From Actinomycetes bacterium (lineage in GTDB: Bacteria; Actinomycetota; Actinomycetes; Mycobacteriales; Mycobacteriaceae): 20,381 bases of DNA. The translations under genes and the position numbers were made by a program. The notes under the pieces were generated by a model. It saw nothing but the letters and a program-made list of their open reading frames with translations, ran no database searches and had not been told where the DNA came from. Below, in pieces: positions 13,703-19,589 of this stretch (position 1 is its first letter; every line of letters starts with the position of its first letter). Location of the stretch: the NCBI GenBank assembly GCA_023415515.1, contig JAEZKH010000176.1, forward strand, positions 1 to 20,381. Direction: 5' to 3'.

Positions 13703-14410
13703 TTATGCCTCGGCGAAGTTGCGCGTGACCGACGGGTCGACAGGGATGCCGGGGCCGGTGGTCGTCGAGACGACGATCTTCTTCAGGTAACGGCCCTTCG
13801 ACGACGACGGCTTGGCCCGCAGGATCTCGTCGAGCGCAGCGCCGTAGTTCTCGGCCAGCGACTTCTCGTCGAAGGACGCCTTGCCGATGACGAAGTGCAG
13901 GTTGGCCTGCTTGTCGACGCGGAAGTTGATCTTGCCGCCCTTGATGTCGTTGACCGCCTTGGTGACGTCGGGGGTCACGGTGCCCGTCTTCGGGTTCGGC
14001 ATCAGACCGCGCGGGCCGAGGATGCGGGCGATACGGCCCACCTTGGCCATCTGGTCGGGAGTGGCGATCGCGGCGTCGAAGTCGAGGAAGCCACCCTGGA
14101 TCTTCTCGATCAGGTCGTCGCTGCCGACCACGTCGGCGCCTGCGGCCTCGGCCTCGGCGGCCTTGTCACCGACGGCGAACACGGCGACGCGGGCGGTCTT
14201 ACCGGTGCCGTGCGGCAGGTTGACGGTGCCGCGGACCATCTGGTCGGCTTTGCGGGGGTCGACGCCGAGGCGGATGGCGACCTCGACGGTCGCGTCCTGC
14301 TTCTTCGACGACGTCTCCTTCGCCAGCTTGGCGGCCTCCAACGGGCTGTACAGCCGTTCCCGGTCCACCTTCTCGGCGGCTTCGCGGTATGCCTTGCTTG
14401 TCTTGCTCAT
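13703..14410 (-). CDS. rplA: 50S ribosomal protein L1
   Basis: 235 aa, the normal length for actinobacterial L1. It binds the L1 stalk of 23S rRNA and in many bacteria represses its own operon by binding mRNA. Family landmarks are KAYREAAEKVDRERLYSPLEAAKLAKE at the N-terminus, AIRLGVDPRKADQMVRGTVNLPHGTGK (46-72), GPRGLMPNPKTGTVTPDV and a C-terminal SSSKGRYLKKIVVSTTTGPGIPVD. The ATG has AGGAG six nt upstream (14417-14421 on minus). It follows rplK by 62 bp, a spacer that can fold into two short stems with an internal loop. The gene just downstream is the secreted dipeptidase, 11 bp away, rather than an rplJ-type gene. Confidence 0.97.
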   Translation of the reverse strand: MSKTSKAYREAAEKVDRERLYSPLEAAKLAKETSSKKQDATVEVAIRLGVDPRKADQMVRGTVNLPHGTGKTARVAVFAVGDKAAEAEAAGADVVGSDDLIEKIQGGFLDFDAAIATPDQMAKVGRIARILGPRGLMPNPKTGTVTPDVTKAVNDIKGGKINFRVDKQANLHFVIGKASFDEKSLAENYGAALDEILRAKPSSSKGRYLKKIVVSTTTGPGIPVDPSVTRNFAEA

Positions 14411-14433
14411 TGATATCTCCTAGGTGATGAGTT

Positions 14434-14462
14434 GTGGTGCGAGCCGATGCCAGCTCTCCCAC
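14434..14462 (-). promoter_or_regulatory. structured rplK-rplA spacer, candidate L1 mRNA site
   Basis: On the minus-strand RNA, GUGG (14462-14459) pairs with CCAC (14437-14434), and GAGC (14456-14453) pairs with GCUC (14444-14441). The two stems are separated by an asymmetric internal loop (GA versus GCA), with an 8-nt apical loop. Two short helices around an internal loop is the general form of L1-binding RNAs. The specific assignment is inference. Confidence 0.35.
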
Positions 14463-14472
14463 GGGGATACGG

Positions 14473-14901
14473 CTACTCGACCGTGATCCCCATCGACCGG
14501 GCAGTGCCGGCGATGATCTTGGCCGCCTGATCGATGTCGTTGGCGTTCAAGTCTTCTTTCTTGGTCTCGGCGATCTCACGCACCTGATCCCAGGTCACCT
14601 TCGCGACCTTGGTCTTGTGCGGCTCACCGGAGCCCTTGTGCACGCCTGCGGCCTTGAGCAGCAGCTTGGCGGCGGGCGGGGTCTTCAGCGCGAAGGTGAA
14701 GCTGCGGTCCTCGTAGACGGTGATCTCCACGGGGATGACGTTGCCGCGCTGGTTCTCCGTCGCGGCGTTGTACGCCTTGCAGAACTCCATGATGTTGACG
14801 CCGTGCTGGCCGAGCGCGGGACCGACCGGCGGGGCTGGGTTGGCCTGCCCGGCCTGGATCTGCAGCTTGATCAGCCCGATGACTTTCTTCTTCGGGGCCA
14901 T
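14473..14901 (-). CDS. rplK: 50S ribosomal protein L11
   Basis: 142 aa, the exact usual length. L11 forms the stalk base with 23S rRNA and is the site affected by thiopeptides and by RelA-dependent stringent signalling. The N-terminal domain has APKKKVIGLIKLQIQAGQA and the proline-rich PAPPVGPALGQHGVNIMEFCKAYN. The C-terminal RNA-binding domain runs from about 75 (KTPPAAKLLLKAAGV) to the end (GTARSMGITVE). The Shine-Dalgarno GAGAGGA lies rather far upstream (about 12 nt) of the ATG. An 81-bp spacer with a perfect 13-bp inverted repeat separates it from nusG, and rplA follows after 62 bp. Confidence 0.97.
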   Translation of the reverse strand: MAPKKKVIGLIKLQIQAGQANPAPPVGPALGQHGVNIMEFCKAYNAATENQRGNVIPVEITVYEDRSFTFALKTPPAAKLLLKAAGVHKGSGEPHKTKVAKVTWDQVREIAETKKEDLNANDIDQAAKIIAGTARSMGITVE

Positions 14902-14932
14902 GGTGGTTGGTGTTCCTCTCTCGTTCCTGTGT

Positions 14933-14981
14933 GATTTCGGCGTGATTCCCCGCGCTGAGCGCAGGTTTTCACGCCGAAATC
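14933..14981 (-). repeat. perfect 13-bp inverted repeat in the nusG-rplK spacer
   Basis: Arms GATTTCGGCGTGA (14933-14945) and TCACGCCGAAATC (14969-14981) are exact reverse complements. The 23-bp loop itself contains a small stem GCGCT-G-AGCGC (14952-14962). On the rplK-nusG transcript it begins directly after the nusG stop and ends about 32 nt before the rplK ATG. No U run follows, so it is unlikely to be a simple terminator. It could be an mRNA processing or attenuation structure or one copy of a dispersed palindromic repeat. Confidence 0.7.
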
Positions 14982-14982
14982 G

Positions 14983-15798
14983 CTAGATCTTGGCGACCTG
15001 GTTGAAGGTCAGTTCGACAGGTGTTTCGCGGCCGAAGATGGACACCAGCACCTTGAGCTTCTGTTGCTCGGCGTTGACCTCGCTGATGGACGCGGGCAAC
15101 GTCGCGAACGGGCCGTCCATGACGGTGACCGACTCGCCGACCTCGAAGTCGACCTCGACGGGCGCCTGCTCCAGGCTCGCCTCGGACGTGGCGGCACCCG
15201 CCGTGCTCTTGGCGGGCTTCTTCCCCGCGCCCTGCGGCAGCAGGAACTTGACGACGTCGTCCAGCGCCAGCGGTGACGGCCGCGACGTGGCGCCGACGAA
15301 CCCGGTGACGCCGGGGGTGTTGCGCACCGCGCCCCACGACTCGTCGTTGAGCTCCATCCGAACCAGGATGTAGCCGGGCAGCACCTTGCGGTTGACCTGC
15401 TTGCGCTGGCCGTTCTTGATCTCGGTGACCTCTTCGGTCGGCACTTCGACCTGGAAGATGTAGTCGCCGACGTCCAGGTTCTGCACGCGGGTCTCCAGGT
15501 TGGCCTTCACCTTGTTCTCGTAGCCGGCGTAGGAGTGGATGACGTACCAGTCGCCCGGCCGCAGCCGCAGGTCCTTCTTCAGCGCGACGGCGGGATCCTC
15601 GTCCTCGTCCTCCTGAGCCGTGTCGGCGACCTCAGAGCCGGCAGCGTCCTCCTCGACCGGCGCATCCGCGACGGCCTCGGCCGCAGTGCTCTGCTCTAGA
15701 GCCTCGGCGGCCTCGTCGGCGATCACGGTCGCCGGGTCCGCGGCTTCTGCGAGCGCGTCGGACACGCTCGCGGCCGTTTCGCCGTCGAAGCTAGTCAC
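14983..15798 (-). CDS. nusG: transcription termination/antitermination factor NusG
   Basis: 271 aa. It binds RNA polymerase and links it to Rho or the ribosome. The NGN domain starts near 80 (RPGDWYVIHSYAGYENKVKANLE) and includes NRKVLPGYILVRMELNDESWGAVRNTPGVTGFVG. The KOW domain is near 218-271 (FEVGESVTVMDGPFATLPASISEV...IFGRETPVELTFNQVAKI). Between them lies a linker rich in Ala/Ser (about 186-212). The first 75 or so residues are an acidic, alanine-rich disordered extension, a common trait of actinobacterial NusG. It follows secE by 30 bp, the standard secE-nusG pair. Confidence 0.97.
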   Translation of the reverse strand: MTSFDGETAASVSDALAEAADPATVIADEAAEALEQSTAAEAVADAPVEEDAAGSEVADTAQEDEDEDPAVALKKDLRLRPGDWYVIHSYAGYENKVKANLETRVQNLDVGDYIFQVEVPTEEVTEIKNGQRKQVNRKVLPGYILVRMELNDESWGAVRNTPGVTGFVGATSRPSPLALDDVVKFLLPQGAGKKPAKSTAGAATSEASLEQAPVEVDFEVGESVTVMDGPFATLPASISEVNAEQQKLKVLVSIFGRETPVELTFNQVAKI

Positions 15799-15828
15799 TT
15801 GTCAGTCCTCTCGATATCCTCAGTCGGG

Positions 15829-16200
15829 TCAGCCGAACACGGTCATCACGACCTTGGCAACGCCGAGGTCGACCAGTCCGATCAGCGTCACCATGAACGC
15901 CAGGAAGAAAAGCACCACGATGGTGTAGGTGACCATCTGGTTGCGGTTCGGCCAGATGACCTTGCGGAGCTCGCCGATGACCTCGCGCAGGTAATTGATC
16001 ACGAACGCGATGGGGTTGCGGCGCGGCCCCTTGCGGTCCTTCTTGGTCTTCTTGCGTTTGCCGCCCTCCTCGAGCGCGGGCGCCTCCTGGGCGCCGGTCG
16101 AGGCGTCGTCGTCGACTGCGGCGCCGCGCCGCGACCGCTTGCCGGTCGGTCGGGTCGGCTGCGTCACCACGGAGCCGGTGCCTTCGGGCTCGTCGCTCAC
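15829..16200 (-). CDS. secE: preprotein translocase subunit SecE
   Basis: 123 aa from a GTG start at 16200. That start was chosen because GAAAGG lies 6 nt upstream and the protein then begins (M)SDEPEG, like M. tuberculosis SecE (MSDEGD). An in-frame ATG 16 codons upstream gives an unsupported extension. SecE is the small membrane subunit that clamps SecY. Residues 1-60 are a polar, charged cytosolic tail. RNPIAFVINYLREVIGELRKVIWPNR (61-86) is the conserved amphipathic helix, and one membrane segment covers about 90-112. The gene lies between tRNA-Trp and nusG, the same order as in M. tuberculosis. Confidence 0.93.
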   Translation of the reverse strand: MSDEPEGTGSVVTQPTRPTGKRSRRGAAVDDDASTGAQEAPALEEGGKRKKTKKDRKGPRRNPIAFVINYLREVIGELRKVIWPNRNQMVTYTIVVLFFLAFMVTLIGLVDLGVAKVVMTVFG

Positions 16201-16206
16201 CGCATG

Positions 16207-16212
16207 CCTTTC
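16207..16212 (-). promoter_or_regulatory. ribosome binding site supporting the secE GTG start
   Basis: On the minus strand GAAAGG ends 6 nt before the GTG at 16200. It supports that start over the ATG at 16248, which has no comparable site. Confidence 0.55.
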
Positions 16213-16269
16213 GTCTGTGTTGTGGGGATCACCTTCCAGTGTCCACACTTGTCGAGTATTCGCCTACAG

Positions 16270-16342
<73 letters not shown>

Positions 16343-16493
16343 TCACGGATAACACTGCTGGCAGGCTGTCATCCCGCCTCGGGACTCACACAATTCGCGC
16401 GCTCCCCGATCGGCCGATCTGCAAACCGACGGACAGCGCGCTTGGTTGGGAAAATCCCGAGGTCCGAGTCTACATCGGCGCAGGTCTTTGTTA

Positions 16494-17048
16494 CTAATCC
16501 GGCTTGGCTTCGCCGCCTGCGTCCCCTTTGGTGGCGCCGTCGACCTTGCCCGACGTCCGCACGACCTGCCCGCTCTCGGTGTCGTACTTCAGCGAGACCG
16601 AGTCGTCTCCCTCGTGGCCCATCAGGGTGGTGTAGGCCTCCAGATACAGGTCGCCGTTCTCGTCGAGCGCCAGGTTCTTGGTCTGGACGATGTCGGCGCC
16701 GAACCGCTCGTTGACTGACACGACCTCCATGCGGCCGAACACCTTGTCTCCGGCGAGCATCGGCTTGTGATAGAGGAACTTCTGGTCGACCTGCACGATC
16801 TGCATGGTCTCGAAGCCGGTGTCGACCATGCGGAAGAAGTCGCGCTGCATGATCAGCGCCAGCGTCGAGATGAACGTCGGCGGCGCCACGAGGGCCTGGT
16901 GGCCGAGTTCGGCGGCCGCGGCCTCGTCGAAGTGGGCGGGGTCGCCGGATTTGATCGCGGTGGCGTACTCGCGGATCTTCTCGCGGCCGATGATGAAGTA
17001 GTCGGGGTGGTCGTAGACCATTCCGAGGACGTCGACTTTGATGGCCAT
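16494..17048 (-). CDS. hadC: (3R)-hydroxyacyl-ACP dehydratase subunit HadC
   Basis: 184 aa. It is the non-catalytic hot-dog partner of HadB in the HadBC dehydratase, which works late in FAS-II elongation of meromycolic chains. Conserved blocks are YFIIGREKIREYATAIKSGDPAHF (18-41), ALVAPPTFISTLALIMQ, METMQ-like ETMQIVQVDQKFLYHKPMLAGDKVFGRM, and RFGADIVQTKNLALDENGDLYLEAYTTLMG. The C-terminus carries about 18 extra, mainly polar residues (SGKVDGATKGDAGGEAKPD region) beyond the end of M. tuberculosis HadC as I recall it. ATG follows the hadB stop by 12 bp. The spacer to tRNA-Trp is 151 bp, without a strong terminator. Confidence 0.93.
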   Translation of the reverse strand: MAIKVDVLGMVYDHPDYFIIGREKIREYATAIKSGDPAHFDEAAAAELGHQALVAPPTFISTLALIMQRDFFRMVDTGFETMQIVQVDQKFLYHKPMLAGDKVFGRMEVVSVNERFGADIVQTKNLALDENGDLYLEAYTTLMGHEGDDSVSLKYDTESGQVVRTSGKVDGATKGDAGGEAKPD

Positions 17049-17060
17049 TCGCAGCGAACC

Positions 17061-17489
17061 TCAGGCCAGCTTCGCGCTTGCCACTGCGCGGCCGAAGATC
17101 TTCTTACCGCCACTGGTCGCCGAAAGAGCGATCGTCACCGACTTGGTTTCGGGGTCAACGGATTTCACCTTGCCGCTGAACGTGATCTCGGCGCCCACAC
17201 CGTCGTTGGGGACGGGTACGACAGCGGTGAAGCGGACGTTGTACTCGGTCACCGCCGCGGGGTCGCCGACCCACGAGGTGACATAGCCGCCGCCGAGGCC
17301 CATGGTCAGCATGCCGTGGGCGATCGCGGTGTCCAGCCCGACCTGCTTGGCGATCTCGTCATCCCAGTGGATCGGGTTCAGGTCGCCCGACACGCCCGCG
17401 TAGTTCACCAGGTCCTGCCTGGTCAGCGGAATGACCTTTTCGGGAAGCTGATCACCCACCTTCACCGAGTCGAATTCACGCAGTGCCAT
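17061..17489 (-). CDS. hadB: (3R)-hydroxyacyl-ACP dehydratase catalytic subunit HadB
   Basis: 142 aa from ATG 17489, matching the M. tuberculosis start MALREF; the open frame begins 8 codons earlier, inside hadA. HadB is the catalytic R-hydratase-like hot-dog subunit that dehydrates 3-hydroxyacyl-AcpM in mycolate chain elongation. The catalytic pair is Asp36 and His41 in GDLNPIHWDD, and the hydratase 2 motif is followed by GLDTAIAHGMLTMG. It ends GGKKIFGRAVASAKLA. It overlaps the hadA stop by 14 bp, so HadA/HadB production is coupled. HadA and HadC compete for HadB to make the two complexes. This is the target system of isoxyl and thiacetazone, with resistance mainly mapped to HadA/HadC. Confidence 0.96.
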   Translation of the reverse strand: MALREFDSVKVGDQLPEKVIPLTRQDLVNYAGVSGDLNPIHWDDEIAKQVGLDTAIAHGMLTMGLGGGYVTSWVGDPAAVTEYNVRFTAVVPVPNDGVGAEITFSGKVKSVDPETKSVTIALSATSGGKKIFGRAVASAKLA

Positions 17490-17961
17490 CGCCGAAGCCA
17501 CCCTCTTCTCCATCTGTGGCCGAACGACCCGCCAGGGTCGTGAAGCCCTCTTGTACGATTTCGCCCTTGTCGTTCGTGACGACGTTCTTGGTCCGGACGA
17601 TGTCGGTGCCGAACGACTGGCGCACCGAATCGACGTAGACGTCGCAGTACAGCTTGTCGCCGGCCGTGACCGGCATCAGGAACTTGAGCTCCTGGTCGAC
17701 CTGAACGATCTTGGCGTCCGTGATCGCTATCCCGTTGTGATGAAACATTGCCAGCTGGGCCACGTAACCGAAGACCGAGATGAACGTCAGCGGGGCAAGC
17801 AGCCCGTCATATCCCAGCTTTTCGGCAGCCTTCTCGTCGAAGAACGCGTCGTCGTCGTTCTTGACTGCGCCTGCGTATTCGCGAATCTTCTCCCGACCGA
17901 CCTCGTAGAAGTCGGGATAGCGGTAGTGAAGCCCGACCAGGCTGTCCAGAAACGACGACAC
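17476..17961 (-). CDS. hadA: (3R)-hydroxyacyl-ACP dehydratase subunit HadA
   Basis: 161 aa from a GTG at 17961 (M. tuberculosis HadA is about 158). It is a substrate-binding hot-dog subunit paired with HadB for earlier FAS-II cycles. Conserved segments are GLHYRYPDFYEVGREKIREYAGAVKNDD (10-37), LGYDGLLAPLTFISVFGY, IVQVDQELKFLMPVTAGDKLYCDVYVDSVRQSFGTDIVRTKN and FTTLAGR. The Cys (usually Cys61) targeted by isoxyl/thiacetazone in M. tuberculosis HadA lies in APLTFICVFGY. The equivalent here reads APLTFISVFGY, so this residue is Ser. The Shine-Dalgarno is weak (GTAGG). The spacer to rpmG is 50 bp with a 6-bp hairpin. Confidence 0.95.
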   Translation of the reverse strand: MSSFLDSLVGLHYRYPDFYEVGREKIREYAGAVKNDDDAFFDEKAAEKLGYDGLLAPLTFISVFGYVAQLAMFHHNGIAITDAKIVQVDQELKFLMPVTAGDKLYCDVYVDSVRQSFGTDIVRTKNVVTNDKGEIVQEGFTTLAGRSATDGEEGGFGDGTA

Positions 17962-17991
17962 GGCTTGTGAACCTACCTACGTTCTCAGCTG

Positions 17992-18007
17992 AGGCCCTTG
18001 CGGGCCT
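17992..18007 (-). other. hairpin in the rpmG-hadA spacer
   Basis: AGGCCC-TTGC-GGGCCT is a perfect 6-bp stem with a 4-nt loop, next to and overlapping a 10-bp palindrome CTCAGCTGAG (17984-17993). No U run follows on the minus strand. It may set rpmG versus hadA mRNA levels; a partial terminator or processing site is possible. Confidence 0.4.
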
Positions 18008-18011
18008 GACG

Positions 18012-18179
18012 TCAGCGCGACTCTTTGTGAGCCTGATGCTTTCCGCAGTTCGGGCAGAACTTCTTGATCTCGAGCCGGTCGGGATCGTTCCTGCGGTTCT
18101 TCTTGGTGATGTAGTTACGGTGCTTGCACACCTCGCAGGCCAAAGTGATCTTCGGCCGTACGTCGGTACTGGACGCCAC
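18012..18179 (-). CDS. rpmG: 50S ribosomal protein L33, zinc-ribbon form
   Basis: 55 aa, beginning (M)ASSTDVRPKITLACEVCKHRNY and ending CGKHQAHKESR. It starts at GTG 18179 with AAGGAG six nt upstream. The four cysteines Cys15, Cys18, Cys42 and Cys45 form two CxxC pairs, so this is the zinc-binding (C+) type of L33, as expected for the housekeeping copy in mycobacteria (rpmG2 position upstream of hadA). Zinc-free paralogues replace it under zinc starvation in mycobacteria. It lies between tRNA-Met and hadA. The spacer to the tRNA contains a 16-base inverted repeat. Confidence 0.95.
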   Translation of the reverse strand: MASSTDVRPKITLACEVCKHRNYITKKNRRNDPDRLEIKKFCPNCGKHQAHKESR

Positions 18180-18185
18180 GTCGGT

Positions 18186-18191
18186 CTCCTT
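18186..18191 (-). promoter_or_regulatory. ribosome binding site of rpmG
   Basis: AAGGAG on the minus strand ends 6 nt before the GTG at 18179. This fixes the start of this very short gene, since no ATG is available in frame nearby. Confidence 0.75.
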
Positions 18192-18196
18192 CTAGT

Positions 18197-18214
18197 TGGA
18201 AGTCACGACTTCCA
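18197..18214 (-). other. 8-bp inverted repeat between tRNA-Met and rpmG
   Basis: TGGAAGTC and GACTTCCA are exact reverse complements separated by 2 bp. In RNA the loop would be at least 4 nt. It begins 12 nt after the tRNA 3' end on the transcript. It could be a tRNA/mRNA processing structure, a weak terminator, or a DNA operator for rpmG. No U run is present. Confidence 0.5.
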
Positions 18215-18225
18215 TTCTTGCCTTG

Positions 18226-18299
18226 TAGCGGTGGGGGGACTCGATCCCCCGACCTCACGATTATGAGTCGTGCGCTCTAACCAGCTGAGCTACACCGCC
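18226..18299 (-). tRNA. metT: tRNA-Met (CAT anticodon)
   Basis: 74 nt. The acceptor is GGCGGTG/CACCGCT, with a G-U pair at the first position and discriminator A. D arm GCTC/GAGC. Anticodon stem CACGA/TCGTG closes loop CTCATAA, giving anticodon CAT. T arm is GGGGG-ATCGAGT-CCCCC. The first pair is not the C-A mismatch of initiator tRNA, so this is an elongator, though isoleucine (lysidine-modified) specificity cannot be excluded from the anticodon alone. No encoded CCA. Confidence 0.93.
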
Positions 18300-18363
18300 A
18301 TCCGGGTGCCACCTGCCAGCCACCGAGCCATACTCCGTCGCTTCGCTCGCCTGGTGACCACCG

Positions 18364-18436
18364 AGCCCCCTAACGGAATCGAACCGTTGACCTTTTCCTT
18401 ACCATGGAAACGCTCTACCGACTGAGCTAAGGGGGC
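18364..18436 (-). tRNA. thrT: tRNA-Thr (GGT anticodon)
   Basis: 73 nt. The acceptor is GCCCCCT/AGGGGGC with discriminator U. D arm GCTC/GAGC. Anticodon stem TTTCC/GGAAA closes loop ATGGTAA, giving anticodon GGT. T arm is AACGG-TTCGATT-CCGTT. It lies 64 bp upstream of tRNA-Met on the same strand, and the two are probably one transcript with rpmG. Confidence 0.97.
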
Positions 18437-18471
18437 CTGGGCCCGCGCAGTCATGCTCGAGGGCCTTAAAG

Positions 18472-18477
18472 AGGGTA
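18472..18477 (-). promoter_or_regulatory. candidate -10 element for the tRNA-Thr/tRNA-Met transcript
   Basis: TACCCT on the minus strand fits TANNNT and would start a transcript about 30 nt before the tRNA-Thr 5' end. TTGGCG lies 18 bp further upstream as a possible -35, inside the inverted repeat at 18488-18503. Confidence 0.35.
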
Positions 18478-18487
18478 CATTCTCGCC

Positions 18488-18503
18488 GTTTGGCTCGCCA
18501 AAC
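18488..18503. repeat. 7-bp inverted repeat upstream of tRNA-Thr
   Basis: GTTTGGC-TC-GCCAAAC is a near-perfect 16-bp palindrome. It overlaps the likely -35 region of the tRNA promoter, so it could be an operator; chance in GC-rich DNA remains possible. The rest of the 277-bp spacer 18437-18713 shows no gene or other clear element apart from the two promoter-like hexamers listed. Confidence 0.4.
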
Positions 18504-18701
18504 CGCTCTACAGACCCATGACTACGCCGTCGGAGAACGGCCCGTGGTGCAGCTCGACGGTCTCGTAATCGCGTTGGCCTCCCGAGCCGTCGGGAGCTGA
18601 TCGGCCCGGCCGCAGTCATCGCACGGTAGCGCAGGTCAGCAGGCTGGTCCCGCGATCACGAGACGGTTCGCAGCAGGCCATGAGCCGACCCGTCGCTGTG
18701 G

Positions 18702-18707
18702 TAGGAC
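18702..18707 (+). promoter_or_regulatory. -10-like hexamer for the NYN-domain gene
   Basis: TAGGAC lies exactly 6 nt before ATG 18714 and no Shine-Dalgarno is present. This is the leaderless geometry also seen for the tetR and acyl-AMP ligase genes. The last base is C rather than the preferred T, and no -35 is visible, so this is the weakest of the three. Confidence 0.3.
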
Positions 18708-18713
18708 TTACCC

Positions 18714-19586
18714 ATGCCGGAAACGGTCTCAGCAGCAGAAATCCCGCGCGTCGCGGTCTACATCGACTTCGACAACATCGTGATCTCGCGCTACGACCAG
18801 GTGCACGGCCGCAACTCCTTCCAGAAGGACAAGGCGCGCGGGCTGGAGAAGGACAAGCTGACCAAGGCGACCGTCGACATCGGGGCGATCATCGATTTCG
18901 CCTCGTCGTTCGGGACGCTGGTGCTGACCCGGGCCTACGCCGACTGGTCGGCCGATGTGAACGCCGAATACCAGAGCCAGCTCGTGGGCCGCGCCGTCGA
19001 TCTCGTGCAGCTGTTTCCGGCCGCTGCGTACGGCAAGAACGGTGCCGACATCCGACTGGCCGTCGACGCGGTCGAGGACATGTTCCGGCTGCCGGATCTG
19101 ACCCACGTGGTGATCGTCGGCGGCGACTCCGACTACATCGCGCTGGCGCAGCGGTGCAAGCGGCTCGGCCGCTACGTCGTCGGCATCGGGGTGGCCGGTG
19201 CCAGCAGCCGGTCGCTGGCCGCGGCGTGCGACGAGTTCGTCACATACGACGCGCTGCCCGGCATCCCGACGGCTGCACCCGCACCGAAGAAGGCCGTCAA
19301 ACGGGCGAAGTCGAAGGACCCCGACGACGAGCCGGAGCCGGCGGATCCGCAGGCCGCCGCGACGGGTCTGCTCGAGCGGGCCCTGCGCATCGGGCACGAG
19401 AAGGACGATGCGGACTGGCTGCACAACTCCGCGGTCAAGGCGCAGATGAAGCGGATGGACCCGTCGTTCAGCGAAAAGTCGCTGGGATTCCGGTCGTTCA
19501 GTGATTTCCTGCGGTCGCGCCCCGATGTCGTGGAACTCGACGAGAGCTCGACGACCCGGATGGTGCGGCTGCGGTCCACCGACTGA
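18714..19586 (+). CDS. NYN-domain (PIN-like) RNase with C-terminal OST-HTH/LOTUS-like domain
   Basis: 290 aa. The N-terminal 1-182 is a NYN domain of the LabA/YacP-type PIN-like nuclease fold. VAVYIDFDNI supplies Asp18 and Asp20, NGADIRLAVD Asp112 and Asp118, and VIVGGDSDY Asp138 and Asp140. These acidic residues would bind metal for RNA cleavage. A lysine-rich, then acidic Pro/Ala linker follows (about 185-213). Residues 214-287 (LLERALRIG...DADWLHNSAVKAQMKRMDPSFSEKSLGFRSFSDFLRSRPDVVEL) match the OST-HTH/LOTUS pattern, a winged-helix RNA-binding module often fused to NYN domains. It probably acts on RNA in the cytoplasm; the target is unknown. It ends 3 bp from the convergent solute-binding gene. 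Confidence 0.85.
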   Translation: MPETVSAAEIPRVAVYIDFDNIVISRYDQVHGRNSFQKDKARGLEKDKLTKATVDIGAIIDFASSFGTLVLTRAYADWSADVNAEYQSQLVGRAVDLVQLFPAAAYGKNGADIRLAVDAVEDMFRLPDLTHVVIVGGDSDYIALAQRCKRLGRYVVGIGVAGASSRSLAAACDEFVTYDALPGIPTAAPAPKKAVKRAKSKDPDDEPEPADPQAAATGLLERALRIGHEKDDADWLHNSAVKAQMKRMDPSFSEKSLGFRSFSDFLRSRPDVVELDESSTTRMVRLRSTD

Positions 19587-19589
19587 GCA

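Noticed and set aside
18290..18619. 109-codon minus-strand open frame spanning tRNA-Thr
   Set aside because: It runs through a tRNA gene and has no motif or ribosome site.
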